A stretch of DNA of 64,000 nt, taken from Neelides folsomi. Its lineage: Eukaryota > Arthropoda > Collembola > Neelipleona > Neelidae. Both the position numbers and the translations under genes were made by a program. The notes under the pieces are model-generated. The model was given only the letters and a program-made list of their open reading frames with translations. It did not search any database and was not told the origin of the DNA. Shown in pieces: positions 36,670-47,951 of the stretch; the first letter of the stretch is position 1; every line of letters starts with the position of its first letter. The stretch spans positions 62,001 to 126,000 of the forward strand of contig JAQGBZ010000100.1 of NCBI GenBank assembly GCA_034687125.1. The letters run 5' to 3'.

Positions 36670-39600
36670 TCAATTAGCAGAGGAAACGTAGTTAGCAGGG
36701 AGCATTCCTCTCTTCCCCGTTCTCTGCACCGTCCCTGTCATCCATCCTTCATCCACAGGAGTGCAGTCCATGATCAAATCCCCATCACCAAAACTCACTT
36801 CGTCCACGTCCTGAGCCTCGTAGTCGTAAAGTGCTCGATAGCAAATGCTCGCTGCTCTCTGTTGCTGTTGTTGTTGTTGTTGAGGTGGCGGAGGTCCTCC
36901 GCTCATTCGACCGCCCTAGAATTAAAATTTAATTTAGTCACTCCATAAAACTTTAAACCCATCATCATTAGTTTCATTAGGGTTAAGGTGAAGTTGAGGA
37001 TTGGTGGATTGAGGAAATGAGATTAATTAATGGGTGGTTGGAAATGGGCAGAGGAAGTTAGATCCAATTAAAAGTAAAAGATGTGTAGCTGAATGACCTG
37101 TGAGGGCCGTTGCGGATCAAGTGATCCGTAGTAATTGTTCAGCGGGTCGTAATCAGCAATGGAACCAACCTTCCGTGAAGCGTTCGCATTCACTGCGGAA
37201 AGATCATGACCATTATTAGTTTCTCATTCAGAGAGGTTCAACTCTTTGAACAGTATATTTAATATTATGAACTTTTCTTTATTTTATTACCAGCTCCTCC
37301 AACTTGAGAAGAGTAGATGACGTTGGGAGCTCCACGAGCTGAATAAGGAGACGGGTTTCCTCCTTGATGGTTATTTGCCTGTTGGTGTTGTGGATGATGA
37401 GCCATTGGTGAATGTTGTTGCTGTTGTTGTTGAATATGATGTTGGAGATGTTGCTGTTGTTGGTGGAGTTGCTGTTGATGCATCTGTTGTTGTATCTGTT
37501 GTTGGTGCATCTGTTGTTGGTGCATCTGTTGCTGGTGGAGCTGTTGCTGATGTTGCTGTTGCTGGTGAATTTGCTGAGCATGGTGCCCTTGGTGTTGTTG
37601 TTGATGTGTTGGCTGATGAGCTTGTTGCTGTTGATAATGCCTATTCATGTCCTCATGCTCCCGATGGTAATTTTGCTGTTCTCGTTGTTGGTGATTGGGC
37701 TGAGATGTTCTGTATGAGTTGGCTGCTGGTGGAGGCACATACTGGGGAGCCTGGACGGGCGGAGGAGCTGCTGGGACAGAGGAAAGCTGCTCAAGATGCG
37801 AAGGGCTCTTCTTTGGAGGCCCGCCGTTTTTATTCGCATCTGCATCTGGCCCATTAAGAATCCTCTTCTGCTCCATAATGGCCTTCTTCTCAAGGTCCCC
37901 ATGGTACGTAACGTTTGATATGATCTTGCTGTTCTGCTTAATTCTCATCAGCTCTGGGTCATCAACCACCGGTGTAAATTTACCCTTAGACTTTTCAAAT
38001 TCTGCATGGTATACAGCCTGAAATAAAACATTTAAACATTTAAATTTCACATTATTATTAGGAAAAAGGCTCTTAAGTTAATTCATTCAAAAGACATATT
38101 GAGTGAGTCTATCTATCCTACATTTAATACTAAGTATATAATTAACTAACATGTAAGCATTTAATGGAGGTGATGTTTATTACTACCATATACTAAAGCA
38201 TAGATAATTAGATATTAAATACCTACTTCAACCACAAGTATATTAATATATTTTACCATTAGGTGTAATAAAATATAGACAAATTAACAAAAAATATTTA
38301 AAGTAGTAACTATTTAACTATATTATGTATAAATTTTTAAATATTATAGAATACTGTTATTCCAGAAGCATTTGGATTAATATTTAAGCCATGGATTAAT
38401 AGCTGGGAAATCCAGAATGATTGTAGCCTTTGAGAATATATTTCAAAAATAATCTTATCAGCTAGATAGTTCTTGAAAATTTTTTTAATAGCTGCCTGTC
38501 AAGTGAAACTTTTTAAGCAAATTACAATTTACCAAAAATTATAAAATTACAAATCTAAATAATAGCTACTTTTATAGCTTTGAAGACCTTATTAAAATGA
38601 GATTTTTTGGTATGATACAAGCTAGAAAAAGAATATCATATGTCATGTCCTCACATTTGATTGGTTTTTTGTATTCTCTTGAATCCTTTTAAGTTCAGGT
38701 GTCTCAGCCACGGTCGTCGCCTTCGCCTTTGGTATATGCCTATATAAGAAAAGAACTCATTTGAGAAGATCATATATTTATACATAGGAGGATAAATCAA
38801 CTCTGCAGATCCTGTTGGTCATCTTAAAAGGTATTGAGAGAGGCTTACGCTTCACAATATGGAAGTTTGTTGAATCCTTTGTAGTTTCGCATGTTGAGGG
38901 TCATTCCGCATTCGTGACATTTGAAGCATCCTTTGTGCCAGGTCTGAAAAGAGGCAAAGATGAGTTTAAATTGGAGAAAACAACCAGCAGCTCTTAACCC
39001 TTCATTTGCCTTAAGTCATCTCGACATCCCTCTCTACTTCAAACTCTTCACCATCCCTGTAGCCCAGAGATGAGAGCTAAATATGGACCAAATTGCCCAA
39101 CCTTCGCCTTCAAGCCTTCGCCATACAACATGGATGGAGAAGATGAAGGAGGAAGTTTGTTGGACAAACATCCACTTTTACACTCTTCCTGCCACTTATT
39201 TCTTATCGTCTCTCATCCAATATCATTCCAAATATTAAATTCCAAATGAAGTCTAATGGGAAAAAATTAAGAGTATTAATAGCTTTCAAGACATTTCAAA
39301 CTTTTTATAAGTTTATCCCTTTCCTATTCATTGCTCTTAGGGAATCTTTCCAGGAAATAAATTCAACATTATTATAAAGTTCTTCATTAGGTAAACGTAT
39401 AAGGAATTACTATTTATAAAAGTAATAGAAGTAGTTAAAGTAGACAATTGTTGAGTTTAAGCTTTATTATCTCATTTCGCAATATCCACATTTTTATCTG
39501 TAATGGGGGGAGGGCTTTCGTATCCTTATTTTTTGTTGAATCTGACTACGGATATAAAATAAAGTCCATTGCTCATCGCTAAATAAATAACGTTCTTCCT

Positions 39601-40744
39601 AACTAATAATTTTGTCCACTTATGCCACAATAAAATTAAGGGTTTGCAACATTTGCCTTCCAATGTTCAATATTTATTTCCCTTATTTTAATATTTATAT
39701 TTCGCTGTGATGACGCGAAATTCCAATGCCTTGTAGGGAGCCAAATCCTTCCTGTTTCTCTTTCCTCAACATCCGAGCCAAAAAAGCAAGGAGCTTTATA
39801 TGAGAGATACTTATCTATTTAATTTTAAATTAAGATCCACTCTCTACAATGACTGGTGGTCTAAATCTCTATAATAGAGATCTTTTGGCTAAGGTTCAGG
39901 AGCTGTCCAAGTCCAATTACTCTCCCAATTCGACAATTAGATGTTACAATGTCTAAATGTTTTGTCAGTTCTTTCAACAACGTTAGCTCTTGGGACGAAT
40001 GCCAATAAATATTTAGAAAAGAGAAGCCTCTTGTAAATCTGTTTAAACATTTTCAGCCATTTGCAACTACTGTGTAAAGATTTCCAAGAATTTCGTAAAA
40101 TTTGACAATGTCTAAAGTAGTATTTCTTTATGTTTACAGTACTTATAAACTTTTGACGCAGATCGCATATGGCAAATTGGATGATTTTTTTTATTTAAAT
40201 AAAGAATTGTCATTGTCTTTTTATGAAGACAACGGCGTGATTTTATCCTAAAACCGGCAATTGTAATAATGATATAATCAATGACGTAATTTTTTGTCCT
40301 TTTTGTAACAATCATAATTTTCTTTAAACGTTTCAGCAAATGGAAATGGAACATGGATAAGTCATAGGCGGCTATAAGAATTTTATAATAACTTTTACGA
40401 TATTTTATAAATTACAAGTATTACATAATGCCCATCGATTAAGAGCGATTCTTAAATTAATTATTAATCACAGAGCTAGATTTAACTAGATAAAAATGCC
40501 GCATGACTTTTGATCATTCTAAAAAGCTTATCCCTAACATTTAAAAATACACCGGTGAGTCAACAGTTTTTTTAAAAACGAAAAAACGAAAAAGGTAAAA
40601 AAGAAAATTGAGGAGATCTAAAATAAGAAAAATGGTTCCAATAAATAAATTTGAGTTAGAAAAAAGAGTTACCTTATCAAGGCACTTGAGTTCTTCAATC
40701 GGGTAGACGGGTTTTTGACACTTGGCACACGGTTTGCTGCTCAT
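36670..40744 (-). CDS. Lasp: LIM and SH3 domain protein Lasp
   Basis: Six exons: 40744-40673, 38943-38849, 38739-38655, 38017-37291, 37192-37098, 36915-36670 (1320 nt, 439 aa). Lasp is an actin-binding scaffold at focal adhesions and muscle Z-discs. An N-terminal LIM domain spans exons 1-2 ([19 protein letters not shown], then [20 protein letters not shown] and PYCEAHIPK). Two nebulin repeats follow ([20 protein letters not shown], then [20 protein letters not shown]). A Gln/His-rich disordered linker covers about residues 190-310, and a C-terminal SH3 domain (about 381-437) includes [17 protein letters not shown] and GMLPANYV. The single-LIM, two-nebulin, SH3 order is diagnostic. The poly-Q/H linker is much longer than in vertebrates but resembles insect Lasp. 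Intron 1 is 1.7 kb, long for this locus. Confidence 0.95.
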
Positions 40745-41732
40745 CTTGCTTCTGACTTAGAAACGGGAATAAATGAACTGCGAGGTGAATTCCCGAATCC
40801 TTTCGGATGAGCACATGAGGGATTGGAGAAGTTTTAATCCGGGAGGGAGTCGAATCCTCCCACAAGTCCCGAAACCGAACCAACCGAGTCTGGAACCTCT
40901 GCAACCCACAGATCCCACCAACTCTCTCTTCGGCCTAATGACGCTCAAAGGTTTAATTGAGAGTGTCGAGTGAAGTGAACCGTCCTCGAACGACGTTGGA
41001 CAATGAAGAGGAAAGTGGTGGCCCAAATGGCAATCTGATGAATGGGATGAAATTCCTCCTCCGCTGATGCTGCAGCCAACGTCTAATGAAAACCAACCTT
41101 CAAATAGATCCTATAACCTCACATACTTCCAACTCCCCCATATTCTATATCCCTCCATGTACATCTGTACCAAGTGAAATGCTCTTCTAATCAATGTGAT
41201 TCTTATATCGTTGGGGCTTCTTTGCTTGGTACACCTTTTCATTTTGGTTCAGATTCTTCAGCGGCTTTTCCAACTACATGGCGGCCATCTCTTGCTTCAT
41301 GAAGTAGGTGAAGTTGCTGAAGTACAGAAGGAATTCACACATAAAACTTCACTTCTTTTTCTTCAATTTTTTTATTGATTCAAGATGAGGAATTTGATTA
41401 TTGAGGAGCCGAATATGATTTAAAATTGAATGCAAATTATAAATTGAATGCAAATTATAAATTAAATGTATAATAAATAATTAGGATTTTGTCTTTCTGA
41501 TTGCATTTATTGATGAATTTATGAATAATTTGTTATGTATTTGGAATAATTAATAGAACGAATTAAAAAATTTATTATCAACTTTTCTTGAAAATATAGA
41601 TTAGACACAAAATGGAATGTAAAATGTTGGATTATCGTTACTGATATATTACATAATCTATGATTTAAGGATAATATTGTACACATTTGAGAACTTTTAA
41701 AATGGAAACAACTTGTGAGGTCCATTTAAAAT
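40745..41732. promoter_or_regulatory. Lasp upstream region with short tandem repeat
   Basis: The first 400 bases upstream of Lasp are GC-richer and probably hold its promoter and 5' UTR. An 18-base unit (AAATTGAATGCAAATTAT) is repeated about 2.6 times at 41424-41470. No other element was recognised. Confidence 0.4.
41424..41470. repeat. 18-bp tandem repeat, about 2.6 copies
   Basis: The unit AAATTGAATGCAAATTAT occurs at 41424-41441 and 41442-41459, followed by a partial third copy. Simple local duplication; no function is implied. Confidence 0.8.
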
Positions 41733-42104
41733 TATGAAGCTTCATGTGTCATTTCAGTAGGATGTTGTTCAATCGTATTATTATTGTAATAACGAGGTGC
41801 TGAATCACTGAAAATAATTAGGTGCAAGGTTTTGCAATGAAAGGCAAAATGAGGTTATTAAATTATAAGTATTAAATTAATTCCTTATGCTTATAAAATA
41901 AAATATATATTTACAAATTTAAATAAAATAATTAGGATTAAAATAGGTGTGTTCATAAATACTAAACATAACATTCACAGGTATTTAGTCAAAAAACAGC
42001 CTTTTTACGTGGTGTGTACCAAATGTGTTTTAGTAATGTGTAAATGAAAATTCAACAAAAACTGATTTTCACTTTCACCCGTTGGTTCCATCGACTATTC
42101 TTCT
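41733..42104 (-). other. Possible two-exon microprotein gene
   Basis: On the minus strand an ATG at about 42104 opens 28 codons (MEPTGESENQFLLNFHLHIT and so on). It reaches a donor (CAC|GTAAAAAG) and rejoins in frame after a good acceptor (TATTTTCAG) to 24 codons starting DSAPRYYNNN and stopping at 41733, giving 52 aa. The second exon reads like real coding sequence. Homology is not recognised, and exon 1 has a weak upstream context. It may instead be the last exons of a larger gene, or chance. Confidence 0.22.
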
Positions 42105-43185
42105 TTAATTTAAAAAGTAAATTGATTATCAATGAATCTCTAGTTTGTTAAAAATAAGGAATGGTCAACCAAATTAAAATTACGTGCAACAATTATTTTC
42201 TCTTATGTATGAATGTTTACAAACAAATGAGGGAATTATTAGAACGGTGAAATCACGAAATACGAAGTGCATAAATTAATTTTTTTACAAATCTTAAAAT
42301 TGAAAACAAAGAAGGACAACAAGGGTCATGTGCGTATAAATTACATATGAGTAGTAAAAACTTTTTACACAACATACATTTTAAACAGGCAAGGAAGTTT
42401 GTATAAGACATTCATCAATTCTCCATTAAATCTACCTTAGCAAATTGTTCCAAATAGAAAGAAGTACACAAACTATGATTCTTTAAAATACTAATTATTG
42501 AGTATGATTACGCTAACCGGTATCAAAATGCAAGTCATGATTTAAGGACGCATCAAAATCATTTAAAATCACTGCTGCTACATTACACATGCACCATGCA
42601 CTTAATCACTCTTATTAGAAGGTAATGAGCTAAAAGTTAATCTATTCTTAATCTACTAGTGTGACATCTCAATACATTTAACTTGACAAGACGGAGAAAC
42701 ACTTGAACTTTAAGAAATAGGACAACAATGACGACCACAATAATGTTAACCAGGCTCAACGACACTAGTTCTACAACCTATACCTAATTATTTCAAATTG
42801 CCTACTTTTATCTCTCTATCTCTCTATGATTAAGATCAAGGCATTTATAGTCCCATCCTACAACACTATTACACTTATGGATCTTTCAATTTATTGTTAG
42901 AATTGATGAAGATTGAAGATTGTTATTTTGTTATTCATTCTGTAATGTAAAGTAAGTTGAAAATCTCTCTTTGATCATTAGCAATTGATTATTTTTATGA
43001 GTGTGTGAGAAACTTGTCTGATATACGCTGCTAGATAAACTCCACAAAGGGTCAAATTTCCAAAATTGTTCCACTTTGTGAAGTTGAGTAAAAAGATGAA
43101 GAGAGACAAATAACAGAGATGTTAGATGACAATTAATTGAATGATTGAAGACTTTCCCGTTTTGTGCTTTCAGTTCTTACTCAGA

Positions 43186-45373
43186 TCATTCCGAGCTTTC
43201 TTCCGTTTTCTTCTCCGGTGTGGTTTTCTCGGGGAGAATTTCCTCGACCGGTGGATGAATTACGACGGATGGTTTTGTCCAGTCGGAGCGACGGATCTTT
43301 GAATTGATGTAATCTCTCCGCTTCTTCCGCGCCTCCCCATCTCGAGATCTCTTCTTATTCCCATTATTGAAGTCACCGGGGGTGGAGAAGTCGACGAGGC
43401 CGTTCTGGTCAGACACGCGGGTAGTTTCATCAAAGGGCTCATTGTTCCCTTGAATCTTCGAAAGGATGATATTCTTGAAGGGTTGGGAAACAGGCTTCCT
43501 GCGCCGTTTCACTTGAGGAGGAGGAGAGGAGGAAGACGACGAAGACGAGTGGGCTCGGAGAACTCGGCGGCGGCGACCTGCACGCCCGCCATTTGGAGAA
43601 GTTAGGTTCTTCTGGGCCATTTGGAACGCCCCTGTCCACATGGGGTCAGACTCGTCCGAGTCGGAGGTTGAGGAGGAGAGATGAGAGTAGAAGCTCTGCT
43701 CCGACTGCTCAACATCTGATCCAGTTGAGTGAAGACCTTTCTCTTTGATGATCTAATAATTGTTAAAATACACAATATTAGCTTCCTCCTTAAAAACATA
43801 CTCTGATTATGAATTGGAAGAAATGGGCATTATTTTAGATAATTTCATTTAAATATTTAATCAAACCTAATTAATAATCCAAAGTATTAACATATCAAAC
43901 TGAAAAACTCTCAATAAGGTAATGTCAACGTTGAAGCAGCACAAATTGTGATTTAATAATTTATTTTAAAAATATTTAAAACGGAGTGAAGGATCTTACC
44001 TCACAATCACTTTCTCTGGAATGTTGTCTTTGAGTGAGGAGCCTCTTGAGATTGTCAATCACTGATCTTGAGGCTGGAGGGCCGGAAATGAGATTTTCCT
44101 CCATTATGTCGTTCGCCTCCTGAAAGAAGTCTAAATGAATTTCCTCCTGGCACATATGGAGCAGAGTAAATGAGATGGGCGGAATGTTATGGGCGACGTC
44201 CCTGAATAAACTTCAAAACCGTCTTTTAATAAAAATGGGGAAGGAGTGAAAAGTGATGGTTTGGTAAATTCTAAAAATATTTACTGGGGAGGCGTGTGGG
44301 AGCATTTTTAGATGTCAGGAATTTCTGTTCCTGCCTGGAACTCAAAGGTCGCGTCTGTATCGACGTGGACTGCCTCCGACGCCAACAAGTGACTGAGCCC
44401 AACTGGTTTACTAAGACTCGATTGAGAAATTTCAGGCTCGGCGACTTTCCTTATTATAAATATCACACCTCGTTGACCATTTACAATCAATCTCAATAAA
44501 ATAAATATGTCAAGTGAACAAAATCCATGTATCTCTCACTCCTTTAAAATAGTTAGTATAAAAACGAGGCTGGACCAAGGAATGTAATTAGGGAATTAAA
44601 AAAACTTGCTGTGGACTGAATAAGGGAATGTGTTGGGAAGATGAGGGCGTGCTGGAAGATCCCTTTTGCATCTCCTCCTCAATGAGGAGATCTGGAATTG
44701 GACTATTTTTAAACTCTGGGTCCGAGGATGCCCATTCCTCCACTTTCACTTTCCATCACATCTTCCACGTTTTGTTTTCCTTGCAACTGCACCACGCACG
44801 CCTCCCTCTCCGAGTCCAATATTATTATCAAGTTATTGGGATTGATTGACGGATCTCTTATATGCCAATCATCTCACCATCAATCTCACGTCCTTCTCTC
44901 CCTCTCTCCTGCCCTTCATCTAATTTTAATCTTTACAAACAAACCACTCCCAGAATATACTCCCTCACGCCATGCAAGCTCCAAATTTTTAAATCACTAA
45001 TCCACCCTTACTGGTTAACTCTATCTAGTAACTCCACATCCTTGGGACTGAAGATTATTAAGATTAGTTTTGTCATTAAGGCTTAATTGGCAATTCTAAA
45101 AGTCCTTTGCGGCGTAGAAAAAATAAGAATTTGTTTGATTATTGGACAAATATTTAACATGGCTCAATTGGGTTTTTGAAGGATTGGCGATGAGAAATGG
45201 GAGATTGGAGATTTTTTGAACTACTTTCATTCTATGTAGTTTTATTAAAAGAGTTGAACAACTTGAATTGAGTGAATTGGGCTTAATAGTGTTTAGCTCC
45301 CAAAAGGTAAATTAAGGCCGTTGGGTAATATTGTGGAATGAGGTGAAATCAAGATTTGTATTCTTACCTCCAT
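43186..45373 (-). CDS. Unrecognised basic, Ser/Arg-rich protein
   Basis: Three exons: 45373-45368, 44119-44000, 43752-43186 (693 nt, 230 aa). The first coding exon is just ATG GAG, before a consensus donor (GTAAGA). The join to exon 2 gives MEEANDIMEENLISGPPASR in frame. Exon 2 ends in TQRQHSRESDCE. Exon 3 carries acidic Ser clusters (SSSTSDSDESDP), a poly-Ser run and several basic patches (AGRRRRVLR, VKRRRKP, NKKRSRDGEARKKRRDY) that look like nuclear localisation signals. There is no signal peptide, membrane segment or known fold, so it is probably a disordered nuclear protein. Translation could instead begin at the internal Met (MEENLIS). I do not recognise the family. Splice signals and protein-like composition support it as a real gene. 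Confidence 0.6.
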
Positions 45374-47951
45374 TGCAATTAGATCTCGTCCTTTGGAGGG
45401 AGGTTGAATTTCTTTGTTATCGTTGAGGGTAAGAGACTCTTGCCCTCGATTCTTTCACTCGGTTTTCGGGAAATTTCCACGAGGCTCGGGAGGGCTCGGG
45501 CAGGAGGGAATGTCCTCAGCTCGCAAGTCACGGAAGCCCCGATATGGGCTTAAATGGGAGTGAATTTCGGAGAAACTCGCACTCACTCATACCATTATAA
45601 TAAAATACGCGGAATGATATTTCTCCTCCTTCCTGCGAATCCTCTGAATTAGATCATTGAACTTTATTTAGCAAACAGAGACACGGACCGCCCTGACGAA
45701 TCCGCTTGGAATGAATTCACCAATTCCGCCCTGGCGAATACGTGTGAATGGGAGATAATGTGGGAGATACGCGGTGACTCACTTTCTAACTTTATTATGA
45801 GGGAAAAGGAAAATAAGGTGGGAGCGCGGAGGTGGCGAGGGGGTGTATGGAAGAATCATTGCATAATACTATACAACCCCTCGACCCATCTCCCCAAATA
45901 CCTGCCCAGGTAGGGGAGGTGCACCTTCGAAGGCTCAACACCTGGGAGGGAGTCAAGGCCTCAAACTCTTATTTTCATCCTCTTTCGCCATCCGAGGTCG
46001 CCTTCCCTTCTCTTCTACCTCCCTAGGAATATTCCTACCTGTATATGACCTAACAACCGTTTTCCTTCATAGTGTCGAACAACAGCTCCAATTACTTATG
46101 CCCTTTATGACAATCAGCCCTGGTGGACTTTTAACTGAATTAATACGCTTCAATGGGTTGTAATAATCAGAAATTGTAAATCGTATAAATCTTTTATATG
46201 TGTAATCTCTGTAATCTGTAGTGGGATGTTTGCTGGGATTGGGATGTTGTTTGAAAATGAAAATGTAGGTTAGATTCATATAAAAACTTTGTATGATAAT
46301 GGAATAATAATGTTATTGTCCTATGCTCCCACCATACCGTTCATTTTCAACAGATACTTTTCCACACAAACAACTTGAGACCTTGCACCTTTATAGCCTG
46401 CACTATTGCACATAATTTCTCATTCTCCATTTCCGTCGGCATTTGTATTTTTTTCAAAATCTATTACATTTATATTTATTTATTTATTTATGCTCAGCTT
46501 GATCTCTCTCGGCACATCTTTCATCTCATCAATATTATTAAGCATTATTGAAAGGTATTACATATTCACACGCGCAACAATGGAACATTAGGAATGTAAG
46601 ATTCGAGGATTCAATTAAGCCCAATAATAGATTCAAGAGTAGCCTCTGCATGACATGGGCGAAACGAAAAGTGAATGGCAGCACATATTGCAGTTCATGT
46701 CAGTCATAATAAAGTGTTTGTTAAGACACGTTCTTATGATCAACGTTGGATGATGTATGAGATGACCAAGTTACGCCAAAGGGGAAAAGATAATGGATGC
46801 GTCTTTTGTGCACAACTTGATATAATAAATAATTGACCAGACCCATTGGTTTAAGATTTGATAACAATGATCAACATAACGTAAAAAATATCACATGTAA
46901 CTTTTTAATCTTGGAAGATATTGTATTATAATATAATTATTATTGTATTACAAATATTTTAAAATGTAAATATGATTCTGTATAACGCTGCCTTGCATTG
47001 CATTACATAAATACATATAAATGAAGGTAAAATATTTATAAATAAATAAACCTCTTTAATTTATTCCAATGAGCCTTGCGGCTTTTACCTTGTGATAAAG
47101 CAAGGTCTTTCCTATCTTGTGTTTACAATGAGAAATATATGCCAAATGAAAATTAATATTTAATAACAATGATTTAAAATTTATTGATTCTTTTTAAAAG
47201 ATTTAAAACAATGTTGTGATGTGTGGTTGAATCATCACATGAATGAAATTGATGATAAAAGCGTCCTTATAAAACTGACAAACATTTGTCGCTTAAAAAT
47301 TGTTACATTTACACATATTAAGATTATTAATTACATTTAAAAGAGAATGGTCATTTATCGATTAGAATGGTCTTACTCGTTTAACATCCACAAATAATCT
47401 AATTACATTATAGTTTTATCATCTACTTTACTCATTGTATGGTATGTCGATAGTTTAATAAAGATCGTTTCATTTGTACATTAAAATTATTTAGGCATTT
47501 TGAATCTCATAATCTACATTATTAATAATTAACATGATGAACCGCTCTTTTTATTCCTATCCTTATCACAAGAACCAATGATTTAACATGGCATTACTCA
47601 ATATCGATTCAATACTCTAAAACAATGACGTTAGTAAAATTCATAATCAAACGTCCTAATTCTAAACAACCAAGAATTACAAACAATCAAGACTAAATTC
47701 TTTAAATTCATCATAACAAATATGATCTAATTACTTCAAAACAATAACATAATTTAAAAAATGCATATAAAGCTAACTAATACACAATTTCAAAGGTTAA
47801 GTCTCTACTCGAAATTTTAATAATTGAATTTGAACACTACAATAATTATTGAATAGTTATTTCAACTATTATACCCAAGTGTAATGTATTTTTTAGTAAA
47901 TCTAATGAAAAAAGAATAATAAAAATGCAAATTATTAAGAATCTGCAAATA
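45374..47951. other. Intergenic between BRWD and the unrecognised gene
   Basis: The right-hand neighbour BRWD ends at 47952 on the minus strand, and the unrecognised gene starts at 45373. The first 650 bases (to about 46020) are GC-richer and probably the latter gene's promoter. The remainder is AT-rich and featureless, and includes the BRWD 3' UTR. No RNA gene or repeat was recognised. Confidence 0.4.

Noticed and set aside
37375-37857. Long Val- and Leu-rich frames opposite Lasp
   Set aside because: They are the antisense reading of the Gln/His repeat (CAG/CAT becomes CTG/ATG), not independent genes.
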